From: Clostridia bacterium
Lineage (GTDB): Bacteria; Bacillota; Clostridia; Saccharofermentanales; Saccharofermentanaceae
Length of the DNA: 37,109 nt
NCBI GenBank assembly: GCA_016287245.1
Contig: JAEEWG010000025.1
Location: 1-37,109, forward strand
Reading direction: 5' to 3'
In this document: one piece after another, positions 17,943-26,591 of the stretch
How positions within the stretch are numbered: position 1 is the stretch's first letter
How the letters are laid out: every line of letters begins with the position of its first letter
Notes under the pieces: model-generated
Told to the model about the DNA's origin: nothing
Databases searched by the model: none
Seen by the model: only the letters and a program-made list of their open reading frames with translations
Position numbers and translations under genes: made by a program

Positions 17943-18187
17943 TAATTGCGCATAATCATTTACAGAATGTTTATTGAATATCAAAACTGCAGAATATCTC
18001 TCATCATCGAGAAAGGAGCATAAGTCTTCAACTAAGTGACAAATAGACTCTTTTCATTTCAAGTGCCACAACTTTACAAACGCGAAAAATTTCTCCTGTC
18101 GAAATGAAAATCATTTGCATAAAAATACCTATATATGTGTTACTATTGTATAAGACAAGACACTCGGAGAAAGCAGGGTATTTTCAC

Positions 18188-19579
18188 ATGCGCTCATTAC
18201 ATGCTTTTGCCGGAGGTGTGCATCCTCTCGGCAACAAAAATACCGACGTTCTGCCTTCTATCCATCTGCACGGCTTCCCGGAAGTGGAACTGCTGATGCA
18301 GCAGCATATCGGCCCCCCTTGCACATGTGTTGTAAAGCCGGGCGATCACGTGGATGTAGGCACTCTGGTGGGTCGAGCGGACAAACCAATGTCGGTCCCC
18401 GTTCATTCCAGTATTTCCGGAACCGTTAAAGAGATCCACTACGTCGTTTCCGCCAATGGTACTCCCGTCGAAGCCGTTCGTATCGAATCCGACTTCAAGC
18501 ATTCGATCAACCCGTTCTGCCGTCCTCCGAAAGTGGAATCCTTCGAGGACTTTGTGCAGATGATCCGTGACTCCGGTCTCGTGGGTCTCGGCGGCGCGGC
18601 TTTCCCGACATATATCAAAGTGAATCCGCCGAAGAATAAGATGCCGGATACCCTGATCGTCAATGCGGCCGAGTGCGAACCATATATCACGGCTGACTAT
18701 CGTCAGATCTGCGAGCATCCGGATGATATCATCGACGGTATCCTCGAGGTCATGAAGTGGCTGGAGATCCCGAAGACCATCATCGGTGTCGAGGACAACA
18801 AGCCCCTCGTCACACGTATCTTTTCGCACGAGATCAAAAAGCGTGTCTATAAGACGGGAAAACATCCGGACATTGAAGTAAAGACGCTGAAGACCATCTA
18901 TCCGCAGGGCGCGGAGAAGATGCTGATCTATACACTTACCGGCCGTAAAGTGCCTCCGGGAAAACTTCCGATCGATGTGCATACGCTGGTGATGAATGTC
19001 AGCACGCTCCGTTTTATCGGACTGTACTTAAAAGAAGGTATTCCGCTGACGAGAAAACGTATGACGCTGGATGGCAGTGCCCTCAATACTCCGGGCAACT
19101 TCATCGTGCCGATCGGTGCCCGTATCGAGCACATCATCGAAGCGGCCGGCGGCACGCGCGAAGAGCCGAAGAAGATCATCATGGGCGGTGCCATGATGGG
19201 CGTTGCCCTCGACCGCATCGACCATGGTATCATCAAAGCCAATAACGCGATCCTCGTTTTCGGATCCGAAGAGACGACACTCCCTCCGGAATCTCCCTGC
19301 ATCCGCTGCGCACGCTGCGTCAATTCCTGTCCGATGGATCTGATCCCCTGCGGAATCGACAAGGCCACGCGTCTGCGTGATACAGAGATGCTCGAGAAAT
19401 ATCACGTGATGGACTGCATCGAGTGCGGCTGCTGCACCTATGCATGCCCTTCGAAGCGGTTCCTCACCCAGAGCATCAAGAACGGCAAGGTCATGGTACG
19501 CGCCGAGCGTGCCCGCATCAAGAAGGAACAGGAACTCCTCGCCGCATCCCAGCAAAAAGGAGGTTCTTCGCCCTCATGA
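18188..19579 (+). CDS. rnfC: Rnf complex subunit RnfC
   Basis: Peripheral NADH-/ferredoxin-side subunit of the Rnf ferredoxin:NAD+ oxidoreductase, 463 aa. The N-terminal RnfC domain starts FAGGVHPLGNK, and the Rossmann-like SLBB region contains GLGGAAFPTYIK and AAECEPYITADYR. Two 4Fe-4S motifs lie near the C-terminus: CIRCARCVNSCPMDLIPC and CIECGCCTYACPSK. ATG 18188 is chosen since homology begins there; the ribosome binding site is weak and an upstream ATG at 18104 gives a hydrophobic leader that is probably not translated. First gene of rnfCDGEAB, overlapping rnfD by ATGA. Confidence 0.95.
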   Translation: MRSLHAFAGGVHPLGNKNTDVLPSIHLHGFPEVELLMQQHIGPPCTCVVKPGDHVDVGTLVGRADKPMSVPVHSSISGTVKEIHYVVSANGTPVEAVRIESDFKHSINPFCRPPKVESFEDFVQMIRDSGLVGLGGAAFPTYIKVNPPKNKMPDTLIVNAAECEPYITADYRQICEHPDDIIDGILEVMKWLEIPKTIIGVEDNKPLVTRIFSHEIKKRVYKTGKHPDIEVKTLKTIYPQGAEKMLIYTLTGRKVPPGKLPIDVHTLVMNVSTLRFIGLYLKEGIPLTRKRMTLDGSALNTPGNFIVPIGARIEHIIEAAGGTREEPKKIIMGGAMMGVALDRIDHGIIKANNAILVFGSEETTLPPESPCIRCARCVNSCPMDLIPCGIDKATRLRDTEMLEKYHVMDCIECGCCTYACPSKRFLTQSIKNGKVMVRAERARIKKEQELLAASQQKGGSSPS

Positions 19580-20586
19580 AACTGCAAGTCTCACATTCTC
19601 CGCACGTACGGGATAAGGCGACGACCGCGTCCATCATGCGCGATGTCATCATCGCACTTCTTCCCGCCACATTCGCCGGCTGGTATTTCTTCGGAATCCG
19701 CGCGATGATCATTACTTTCGTATCCATCGCCGCCTGTGTCGGATTCGAATATATCTGCCGCCGCGTCATGAAAAGAAATAACACCATCTCGGATCTTTCC
19801 GCGGTGGTCACAGGCCTTCTTCTGGCCATGAATCTTCCGGTATCGATTCCGCTTTACATGGTCATCGTCGGCGCCGCGTTTGCCATCGTCGTCGTCAAGC
19901 AGATGTTCGGCGGTCTCGGCAACAACTTCGTAAATCCGGCGATCGCCGCCCGTATCTTCATGGTGATCGCCTATCCGAAGGCCATGACCTCCTGGACGAT
20001 AAGGACCGGCTCATGGCTGTCGCTGCGCTCTGTTGCCGCTGTCTCCTCGGCCACGCCGCTGACCATGATCCACACATCTGAGGCTCCGTCCATGTGGGAT
20101 CTTTTCATCGGGAATAAAGCGGGTTGTATCGGCGAAGTCTGTATCCTGGCGCTTCTGATCGGAGCTCTCTATCTGATCCTCCGCCACGTGATCCGCCCCT
20201 GGATCCCGCTCGCCTTTATCGGAACATTCTTCGTCCTTTCCTTCCTCTTCGGACACAATAATGTTTTCAATTTCACAGGCGATCTTACGACCCTGACCGG
20301 ATGGTCCGATCTTTTCTATGAGAGCTGTTACATGATCTGCAGCGGCGGTCTCGTACTGGGCGCTTTCTTCATGGCGACCGACTACGTCACCTCACCACTC
20401 ACGACCAAAGGTAAACTTCTTTTCGGTATGGGCTGCGGCATCTTAACGTTCCTGATCCGCTACTACGGCAATTTGGCCGAGGGCGTATCCTTCTCTATTA
20501 TCCTTATGAATATCCTGACTCCGCACATCGATGACTGGACGATGGGAAAACCGTTCGGGGAGGTGAAGGAAAATGTCAAAGCTTAA
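19576..20586 (+). CDS. rnfD: Rnf complex subunit RnfD
   Basis: Integral membrane flavoprotein, 336 aa, with about nine or ten hydrophobic helices. The covalent-FMN motif SATPLT is seen at 158-163 (Thr160). The NFVNPA segment (117-122) is typical of the RnfD/NqrB family. ATG 19576 overlaps the rnfC stop as ATGA, and AAAAGGAGG lies upstream, so the far longer open frame in front is ignored. RnfD carries electrons through the membrane and is thought to couple them to Na+ or H+ movement. Confidence 0.95.
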   Translation: MKLQVSHSPHVRDKATTASIMRDVIIALLPATFAGWYFFGIRAMIITFVSIAACVGFEYICRRVMKRNNTISDLSAVVTGLLLAMNLPVSIPLYMVIVGAAFAIVVVKQMFGGLGNNFVNPAIAARIFMVIAYPKAMTSWTIRTGSWLSLRSVAAVSSATPLTMIHTSEAPSMWDLFIGNKAGCIGEVCILALLIGALYLILRHVIRPWIPLAFIGTFFVLSFLFGHNNVFNFTGDLTTLTGWSDLFYESCYMICSGGLVLGAFFMATDYVTSPLTTKGKLLFGMGCGILTFLIRYYGNLAEGVSFSIILMNILTPHIDDWTMGKPFGEVKENVKA

Positions 20587-21163
20587 GCTCAAAGACCTTC
20601 TCCCTGCCCTGATCCTTGCGGCGATCTGCGGGATCTGCGTATTTCTTCTGGCGGGAACTTACTCCCTAACAAAAGAGAGTATCGCCAAGCAGGAAGCTGC
20701 AGGCGCACAGGAGCGAAAACTCACGATCTTCCCGAATGCGAGATCTTTTGAGACCTTCAATTATTCCGACGAGATCGGGGAAGAACTGACCGTCCAGGGC
20801 ATAAAGCCGGATGAGGTCTACTATGCCTACGCCGAGGACGGTACACTTCTCGGTTATATCTTCGTAAACTCCGGGTTCGGATATGCCGGAAATATCGTAA
20901 CGACTACCGGTATCAGCACCGAAGGAAAGATCGTCATGGTCATCGCGACCGCCGCTTCGGATACCCCGAAGCTCGGTAAAGAAGTTGAAGGCCGCCCGTT
21001 CCTTGACGGATTCACGGGTCTTTCCACTGAGTCTGAAATCGTTCTTAACAGAGATGTGTCTGCCGTATCCGGTGCGACCATCTCCTCCCGCGCCGCGACC
21101 GGCTGTATCAACCGGGCACGTCAGGCGTATCGTCTGTTTGTAGAAAGGGGGTTGATGAAATGA
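20573..21163 (+). CDS. rnfG: Rnf complex subunit RnfG
   Basis: A 196-aa protein with one N-terminal membrane helix (LLPALILAAICGICVFLLAG) and an extracytoplasmic FMN-binding domain. The SGATIS motif (166-171) carries the threonine that takes covalent FMN. It overlaps rnfD by 14 bp, with GGGGAGGTGAAGG as ribosome binding site inside rnfD. It passes electrons between RnfD and the RnfA/RnfE core. Confidence 0.94.
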   Translation: MSKLKLKDLLPALILAAICGICVFLLAGTYSLTKESIAKQEAAGAQERKLTIFPNARSFETFNYSDEIGEELTVQGIKPDEVYYAYAEDGTLLGYIFVNSGFGYAGNIVTTTGISTEGKIVMVIATAASDTPKLGKEVEGRPFLDGFTGLSTESEIVLNRDVSAVSGATISSRAATGCINRARQAYRLFVERGLMK

Positions 21164-21933
21164 GCGAAAACAAGATGAAGGATTCCACCTACCGTTCTCC
21201 GGACGAGCGTCTGGCGGAAAAGAAGAGTAAATATACTCCGAAGTCCATCTTCTTGAATGGTGTTCTTTTTGAAAACCCGGCACTGCGTCTGGTACTTGGT
21301 ACCTGCCCGCTCCTCGCCGTGACTATCTCCGCAAAGTCTTCCCTGTTTATGGGACTGGCCGTTATCTTCGTTCTGACAGCTTCGGAAGCGATCATCTCCC
21401 TTCTTCGGAATGTCATCCCGAACAAAGTCAGGATCCCGGCGTTCATCACCATCATCGCCACCTTCGTAACGATCGTGCAGATGCTGATCTCCGCCTATTT
21501 CCCGGCGCTCAATGAATCGCTCGGCATCTACATTCCTTTGATCGTCGTAAACTGTATCCTTTTAGCCCGCGCCGAGACTTTCGCAAGCAAGCAGAAAGTC
21601 CTGCCGTCTATCCTCGATGGTCTTTCCATGGGTACCGGCTTTACTCTGGCGCTCCTTCTCATGGGATCGATCCGTGAGATCCTTGGCTGTGGTACTTTCT
21701 TCGATATGCAGCTCCCGCTCTTCGGTACCGTGTTTGAACCTATGATGTTCTTCATGCTGCCGCCGGGAGGTTTCTTCGTATTCGGCATATGCATCTGCCT
21801 CGTACAGTTCCTGATGAAGAAGCAGGAGAAGCACGCTTCCGGCAAGTCTTCCACACCGTGCGGTGCCGCGGGTGATTCTTCCGACTGCCTGTCCTGCGGC
21901 GGATGCAGTCTTTGCAAGGGAAAGGAGGAGTAA
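21160..21933 (+). CDS. rnfE: Rnf complex subunit RnfE, with a Cys-rich C-terminal tail
   Basis: Membrane subunit of the RnfA/NqrD family, 257 aa with about six helices. Cys49 (GTCPLL) and Cys132 (VVNCILL) match the cysteines that hold the intramembrane 2Fe-2S cluster with RnfA. After the last helix (to about residue 220) comes a hydrophilic tail of about 37 residues with Cys234 and a C-x2-C-x2-C-x2-C array (Cys243, 246, 249, 252). That makes the protein longer than the usual 200-235 aa, and the array could bind a metal or cluster (inference). The start overlaps the rnfG stop by ATGA. Confidence 0.94.
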   Translation: MSENKMKDSTYRSPDERLAEKKSKYTPKSIFLNGVLFENPALRLVLGTCPLLAVTISAKSSLFMGLAVIFVLTASEAIISLLRNVIPNKVRIPAFITIIATFVTIVQMLISAYFPALNESLGIYIPLIVVNCILLARAETFASKQKVLPSILDGLSMGTGFTLALLLMGSIREILGCGTFFDMQLPLFGTVFEPMMFFMLPPGGFFVFGICICLVQFLMKKQEKHASGKSSTPCGAAGDSSDCLSCGGCSLCKGKEE

Positions 21934-21936
21934 ATC

Positions 21937-22533
21937 ATGACAAAGGAATTTCTGATCATCATCTTCTCCGCGATCCTCGTAGATAACTTCGTACTTTCGA
22001 AGTTCATGGGTATCTGCTCGTTCCTGGGCGTTTCCAAAAACTTGAAGACGGCCATGGGCATGTCGGGCGCCGTTGTCTGCGTCATGCTCGTTGCCTCCGC
22101 CATCACCTGGCCGATCCAGCACCTTCTTCTGAACCCGTTAAAACTCGGGTATCTACAGACGCTGGTCTTTATCCTCGTCATCGCCGCATTAGTACAGATG
22201 ATCGAGATGATCATGAAAAAGTCCATGCCGCCGCTTCATAAAGCACTCGGCATCTACCTTCCGCTGATCACCACCAACTGTGCTGTTCTGGGCGTAACGA
22301 TCCTCAATATCAACTCGAACTATTCATTTGCGGAATCCATGGTCAATGCACTGGGTGCCGGTATCGGTTTCACCCTTTCGCTGTTCCTCTTCTCCGGTGT
22401 CCGTTCGAGGATCGATAAAGCGGATGTGCCGGAAGCTCTCAAAGGTCTTCCGATCACCTTGATCTCCGCCTCCCTGGTCGCCGTCTCGTTCCTGGGCTTT
22501 AAAGGCCTTGTCGAGAATCTGTTCGGAGGTTAA
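21937..22533 (+). CDS. rnfA: Rnf complex subunit RnfA
   Basis: Six-helix membrane subunit, 198 aa, inverted in topology relative to RnfE. Family motifs are NFVLSKFMGICSFLG (Cys27) and LITTNCAVLGV (Cys115), the cysteines that share the intramembrane 2Fe-2S cluster. AAAGGAGGAG lies upstream of the ATG, inside the end of rnfE. It keeps the clostridial order C-D-G-E-A-B. Confidence 0.96.
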   Translation: MTKEFLIIIFSAILVDNFVLSKFMGICSFLGVSKNLKTAMGMSGAVVCVMLVASAITWPIQHLLLNPLKLGYLQTLVFILVIAALVQMIEMIMKKSMPPLHKALGIYLPLITTNCAVLGVTILNINSNYSFAESMVNALGAGIGFTLSLFLFSGVRSRIDKADVPEALKGLPITLISASLVAVSFLGFKGLVENLFGG

Positions 22534-22538
22534 AGATC

Positions 22539-23396
22539 ATGCCACAGACACTAACTAACATTCTTATACCTACCGGGATCATGCTGGGGCTGGCGCTTCT
22601 GCTCGGATTCCTGATCGTTTTAGTATCCAAGGCTTTTGCCGTCGAAAAGAACGAGACGAAGGAGAAGATCCTGGAAGCACTTCCCGGCGCCAACTGCGGC
22701 GGCTGCGGATTTGCCGGCTGTGAAGGATATGCCGATTATCTTTCCAAGAACGGGACGAATACCGCGCTCTGCGCTGTCGGCGGTGTGGATTGCGCCCGCG
22801 AGATCGCTTCCATCCTCGGCACCGAAGCAGCGATTCCTGAGAAAAAAGTGGCCGTGCCACGCTGTCAGGGCACATGTGAGCAGACCAGCAAGCGTTATGT
22901 CTACTTAGGCACCAGCAGCTGTCACGCGGCTTCCGGTCTCCTCGGCGGACCGAACTCCTGTACCTTCGGCTGCCTCGGCTTCGGCGATTGTGTAGCAGCA
23001 TGTGCTTTTGGTGCGATCAAGATCGTCGACGGGATCTGCCAGATCGACCGTTCCCAGTGCCACGGATGTGGACAGTGTGTCAAAGTCTGCCCGAAGAAGC
23101 TCATCGAACTGATGCCGATCACTGCAACGGTCGCTGTACGCTGCCAGAATGAATGGCCGGGTGCAAGAACGAGAAAGAACTGTAATATTGGCTGCATCGG
23201 CTGTCAGAAATGCGTAAGGTTCTGTCCGCAGGGCGCGATCTCCATGAGAGAGTCTCTCGCGGTCATCGACCAGAGCAAATGCATCCACTGTGACACCTGT
23301 GTCAACGGATGCCCGACGCACGCGATCGCCTTTCTCCGGGAGGATCTGAAACGCGCCAGCGAAGAGGCAAAGAAGGAATTAGCGGAAAAATCATAA
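22539..23396 (+). CDS. rnfB: Rnf complex subunit RnfB (polyferredoxin)
   Basis: Iron-sulfur subunit accepting electrons from ferredoxin, 285 aa. One N-terminal membrane helix (about 8-30) is followed by the Fe-S domain CGGCGFAGCEGYADYL with its fourth Cys in ALCAVGG. Then come ferredoxin-type clusters: CLGFGDCVAAC, CHGCGQCVKVCP, CIGCQKCVRFCP and CIHCDTCVNGCP. The rich cluster set resembles Rnf of acetogens and other Clostridia rather than the shorter proteobacterial RnfB. It is 5 bp after rnfA. No clear terminator follows; rpmB has its own promoter. Confidence 0.96.
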   Translation: MPQTLTNILIPTGIMLGLALLLGFLIVLVSKAFAVEKNETKEKILEALPGANCGGCGFAGCEGYADYLSKNGTNTALCAVGGVDCAREIASILGTEAAIPEKKVAVPRCQGTCEQTSKRYVYLGTSSCHAASGLLGGPNSCTFGCLGFGDCVAACAFGAIKIVDGICQIDRSQCHGCGQCVKVCPKKLIELMPITATVAVRCQNEWPGARTRKNCNIGCIGCQKCVRFCPQGAISMRESLAVIDQSKCIHCDTCVNGCPTHAIAFLREDLKRASEEAKKELAEKS

Positions 23397-23412
23397 AATC
23401 GCTTAGAATCTC

Positions 23413-23441
23413 TTGCATCAGAGAAACAATTATGTTATCAT
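23413..23441 (+). promoter_or_regulatory. predicted rpmB promoter
   Basis: -35 TTGCAT (23413-23418), 17 bp, -10 TATCAT (23436-23441), about 53 nt before rpmB. It allows rpmB to be expressed apart from the rnf operon. Confidence 0.6.
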
Positions 23442-23494
23442 CTTGTCTGCGCGTTATTTCGGTCGCGTATTTATAGCACATAGGAGGTGTTTAC

Positions 23495-23692
23495 ATGGCA
23501 AAGTGTGAGATCTGTCAGAAAGATACTCATTTCGGCAGAAAGATCAGCATCACGCGTTCACAGGTTTCCCGTCGTGCGTTGACACAGCAGCAGCCGAACG
23601 TTCGTAACGTTAAGGTCGTTGTTGATGGCACCCCTAAGACTATGCATGTTTGTACGCGTTGCCTTCGTTCCGGTGCAGTAGAAAGAGCGTAA
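23495..23692 (+). CDS. rpmB: 50S ribosomal protein L28
   Basis: A 65-aa basic protein of the large subunit. It starts MAKCEICQKD and keeps two CxxC pairs (Cys4/7 and Cys53/56), the zinc-binding form of L28. The RRALTQQQPNVRNVKVVVDG stretch is the family core. AGGAGGTG is a strong ribosome binding site 7-8 nt before the ATG. It stands alone, bounded by a promoter and a terminator. Confidence 0.95.
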   Translation: MAKCEICQKDTHFGRKISITRSQVSRRALTQQQPNVRNVKVVVDGTPKTMHVCTRCLRSGAVERA

Positions 23693-23729
23693 GTTCTTTT
23701 ACCGAAACGAATATTAAGATGAAAATGTT

Positions 23730-23762
23730 CCCGCTTCTTCACTTGAAGACAGCGGGTTTTTT
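23730..23762 (+). terminator. Rho-independent terminator after rpmB
   Basis: CCCGCT/AGCGGG outer stem (23730-23735, 23751-23756) with an inner CTTC/GAAG pairing, followed by six Ts. It ends the rpmB transcript 38 nt past the stop. Confidence 0.85.
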
Positions 23763-23784
23763 CATTCTCGCCAACTATTCTATT

Positions 23785-24657
23785 TTATCCATCTATCGTT
23801 TTTTCACCGGATTCGGGAAATGCCTGCAAAGAATCCAGACTGACCTGTGTTAGTGTCTTCATCTGCTGAACCGCCATATTTCTTAACAATATAAGGCGTT
23901 CGGACATCGGCTTTTCCTGACTGATAAGAATGGCATTGTAGCTCTCCATATTGGAAAGAACAAGGAGTTGAGTAAGTGTCGCACAATCTCTGATGTTTCC
24001 GTTTTTGCCCGCATTCTCCTCTCTCCATTCCTTTGCTGTCATACCGAACAGCGCAACGTTCAACATATCCGCTTCACTAGCATATTTATAGGAAATCTGT
24101 GCCTGAGTAAGCTCTGGAGGAATCAGATGGTCCTTAATCGCATCCGTGTGGATACGATAGTTCAGCTTCGCTATTTCGCGATTCAGATTCCAGTTAAGTG
24201 CGAGACGGCTACTCTCATCCTTTTTAAGTCGACGATAGTCTTTCATTATGTAGAGTTGAAACTCTGGAGAAATCCACGTTGCAAAAGACATGGCTATATC
24301 ACTGTGAGCATATGTCCCACCACCGTGCCTGCCCGCCTTTGCCACGATACCAATCGCGTTCATCTGCTCAATCCACTTCGTAGGAGTCATAACAAATCTG
24401 TTCAGACCAGCATCCGCTCTAACCGCCTCGAATTGCACACGGTTAAAACCTGGATTGTGAAGCTGCTCCCACACTGCAAGAAACTCTATGGTGTTCCGGT
24501 TTCTCATCCAGTTCTGAATAACAAAGCGAGGATCATCTTCATTTCTATATTTCGCTATATCAGTCAGCGAAATATATTCGTTTTCAAAGTCAGTTGTATA
24601 AATCCCAATCTCAAAGCCTTTGGCGTGGATCGTTTCTTTAATCGGTTTCTTTTCCAT
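23785..24657 (-). CDS. KilA-N domain protein
   Basis: A 290-aa soluble protein with an N-terminal KilA-N-type DNA-binding domain (about residues 25-125). Recognisable blocks are YISLTDIAKYRNEDDPRFVIQ, WIEQMNAIGIVAKAGRHGGG and AHSDIAMSFATWISPEFQLY. The C-terminal half (about 135-290) is helical: LNREIAKLNYRIHTDAIK, then ASEADMLNVALFGMTAKEWRE, then an Arg/Gln-rich end. Such proteins occur in phages, plasmids and bacterial chromosomes; the exact role is unknown. AAAGGAG lies 9 nt before the ATG. It follows a small HTH gene and is AT-richer than its neighbours, suggesting transfer. No other phage gene is present. Confidence 0.8.
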   Translation of the reverse strand: MEKKPIKETIHAKGFEIGIYTTDFENEYISLTDIAKYRNEDDPRFVIQNWMRNRNTIEFLAVWEQLHNPGFNRVQFEAVRADAGLNRFVMTPTKWIEQMNAIGIVAKAGRHGGGTYAHSDIAMSFATWISPEFQLYIMKDYRRLKKDESSRLALNWNLNREIAKLNYRIHTDAIKDHLIPPELTQAQISYKYASEADMLNVALFGMTAKEWREENAGKNGNIRDCATLTQLLVLSNMESYNAILISQEKPMSERLILLRNMAVQQMKTLTQVSLDSLQAFPESGEKTIDG

Positions 24658-24722
24658 ACATTCTGTCTCCTTTCAATCAATTCAATTTCAAAGCTTTCCA
24701 TGCATCTCAAGGCAGGGCGGTA

Positions 24723-24929
24723 TCACTTCTCGTCAGTATTCTTTTTCTTGAACAATCTCTCCGCATGAATGTAATACTCAAGCAGTCGGAGCACGTAATC
24801 CGGTGCATGCCGATTGTCTCTCTCCCAATCCGTAACCGTTCTATAGGGTATCTGAAAATACTCACAGAACTCCGTTCGATTCATCCCTGTCATCTCTCGA
24901 AGTTCCTTTATTTTTGTCTTGCAATCCAT
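24723..24929 (-). CDS. small helix-turn-helix protein (Xre-like)
   Basis: A 68-aa protein with one helix-turn-helix: TKIKELREMTGMNRTEFCEYF followed by the recognition helix region IPYRTVTDWERDNRHAPDYV. It resembles the short XRE-type regulators often found beside KilA-N or toxin-like genes. ATG 24929 is preferred (AAAGGG 10 nt upstream) over ATG 24935. It is 65 bp before the KilA-N gene, likely in one transcript. It may repress its own promoter, which is inference. Confidence 0.7.
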   Translation of the reverse strand: MDCKTKIKELREMTGMNRTEFCEYFQIPYRTVTDWERDNRHAPDYVLRLLEYYIHAERLFKKKNTDEK

Positions 24930-24964
24930 AGTCATCTCACCCTTTCATTTTACGCTATGCGTAC

Positions 24965-24993
24965 ATTTTAGCAAATACGGGAAGGATACGCAA
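24965..24993 (-). promoter_or_regulatory. promoter of the HTH / KilA-N pair
   Basis: On the minus strand, -35 TTGCGT (24993-24988), 17 bp, -10 TAAAAT (24970-24965). The motif CATTTTA occurs twice nearby (about 24953-24959 and 24964-24970) and may be part of an operator. Confidence 0.6.
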
Positions 24994-25081
24994 TGCATCA
25001 TTTAGAATCATGGCATTTAATTGTACTGTGGGTAATGCAGAACTATGTCCATTGACCCGTTATAATGTACGTATAATTTCG

Positions 25082-25109
25082 ATGACACTCCTGCTAATAC
25101 GCGTATAAT
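25082..25109 (+). promoter_or_regulatory. predicted promoter of the GNAT-reductase gene
   Basis: -35 ATGACA (25082-25087), 16 bp, perfect -10 TATAAT (25104-25109). Two more TATAAT hexamers lie just upstream (25061-25066 and 25072-25077), giving three in 50 bp; a TTGACC at 25052 is too near the first to pair with it. Confidence 0.55.
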
Positions 25110-25147
25110 ATGAATATATTGTTTGATCACTATCGGAGGTTTTCCCT

Positions 25148-26521
25148 ATGAAGAATCCTGTAATTGAGACGCAGCGGCTGATCCTGCGCCCGCTGACACT
25201 TGAGGATGCGCAGGCGGCGTTTGACGGATGGACATCCGATCCGGAAGTCGCAAAATACATGCGCTACTATGCGCACAAGGAAGTCGGTCAGACTCTTGAG
25301 TGGCTGAAATCAGTCGTGGCCAACGAAAACAGCGATACGGATTTTGACTGGGGATTCGTCCTTAAGGAGACCGGAGAACTCATCGGTGCCGGCGGGATCT
25401 ACTACGATGATGAAGACGGCATGTTCGAGATCGGCTATAACTTTGCCAAAAAGGTCTGGGGACAGGGTCTCGGCACCGAGGCCGCCCGCGCGATGCTTGA
25501 TTTTGGAAGGAACACCCTTCACCAGACGCAGTTCCGCGGCCGCCACGACGTGAGAAACACGGCTTCCGGCAACGTCTTGAAGAAGTGCGGTTTCGTCTAT
25601 GAAGGCGATTGCATCGACCATATGCTCGAAGATGGCGCGGAAAGGACCGTCAGCATGTACCGCCTGTCCACAGCAGGAACTCCCGAAAATTTCAAACTCA
25701 ATAACGGCATCGAGATCCCGCCTGTCGGCTATGGCACCTACCGTTCGACGCTTTCCGAAGGGAAAGCTCCGATCCTTAAGGCTCTCGAGCTTGGCTACCG
25801 TTACCTCGACACCGCATCTTTTTATAAGAACGAGGAGGTCATCGGCGAAGCGCTTTCCGAATGCGGCATCCCGAGAGAGGAGATCTTCCTGGCGACCAAG
25901 ATGTGGCCGACCGAGATGGGCTACGAAGAGACGAAGGAAGCTTTTGCCAGATCCTGCAGTAAGCTTCGGACCGACTATATCGACCTGTATCTGATCCACT
26001 GGCCGAAACTGAATCCGGAGGATAAGCAGTGGCGACAGAAGATCCGTGACACCTGGCACGCGATGGAGGAGCTTTATAAAGAAGGAAAATGCCGCGCGAT
26101 CGGCGTATGCAACTTCCAGCCCCATCACCTTCAGGTGATCCTGGATGACTGTGAGATCATCCCGATGGTCGACCAGCTCGAGCTTCATGTCGGATATCTT
26201 CAGCAGTATACTCTCGACTTTTGCCGTGCGCATGGAATCGTCCCACAGGCCTGGAGCCCCTTAGGACGTATGTACTTCTCCGAGGAGCCGTATCTTCAGA
26301 AGATGGCAAAGCAGTACGGGCGTCCCGTCTCCCAGCTTCTGCTCCGGTTCCTCAATCAGTCCGGGATCCAGATCATCCCGAAGACCACGCACGAGGACCG
26401 CATGAAGGAGAATATGGACATATTCGGGTTCACCATCAACGAGGAGGACATGCACTTCCTGTCCGTCCTTCCGCAGATCTTCTTCTCGAAGGAATTTCCG
26501 GACTGGGCAAATCGCGGCTGA
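25148..26521 (+). CDS. GNAT acetyltransferase - aldo/keto reductase fusion
   Basis: A 457-aa two-domain protein. Residues 1-172 are a RimJ/RimL-like GNAT domain (IETQRLILRPLTLEDA start; acetyl-CoA loop WGQGLGTEAARAML at 104-117; NTASGNVLKKCGFVYEG). Residues about 180-457 are a complete aldo/keto reductase barrel beginning LNNGIEIPPVGYGTY. Its catalytic tetrad is intact: Asp221, Tyr226, Lys251 and His284, and the NADPH-binding end IIPKTTHEDRMKENM is present. The reading frame is continuous, with no in-frame start and ribosome binding site between the domains. GGAGG precedes the ATG. Substrates are unknown; the fusion suggests acetylation and carbonyl reduction of related compounds. Confidence 0.88.
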   Translation: MKNPVIETQRLILRPLTLEDAQAAFDGWTSDPEVAKYMRYYAHKEVGQTLEWLKSVVANENSDTDFDWGFVLKETGELIGAGGIYYDDEDGMFEIGYNFAKKVWGQGLGTEAARAMLDFGRNTLHQTQFRGRHDVRNTASGNVLKKCGFVYEGDCIDHMLEDGAERTVSMYRLSTAGTPENFKLNNGIEIPPVGYGTYRSTLSEGKAPILKALELGYRYLDTASFYKNEEVIGEALSECGIPREEIFLATKMWPTEMGYEETKEAFARSCSKLRTDYIDLYLIHWPKLNPEDKQWRQKIRDTWHAMEELYKEGKCRAIGVCNFQPHHLQVILDDCEIIPMVDQLELHVGYLQQYTLDFCRAHGIVPQAWSPLGRMYFSEEPYLQKMAKQYGRPVSQLLLRFLNQSGIQIIPKTTHEDRMKENMDIFGFTINEEDMHFLSVLPQIFFSKEFPDWANRG

Positions 26522-26591
26522 CAAGCAAATTTGTGTTTTTCTTCTTCCGCAATCTAGTATAATAATGTACATAGGTACGGGAGGTTGGCAA

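Noticed and set aside
18104..18187. N-terminal membrane segment for RnfC using the upstream ATG
   Set aside because: RnfC is peripheral and homology starts at 18188; the upstream part is AT-rich leader sequence.
23785..24929. Prophage
   Set aside because: KilA-N and HTH genes alone, with no integrase, structural or lysis genes, do not support a phage.
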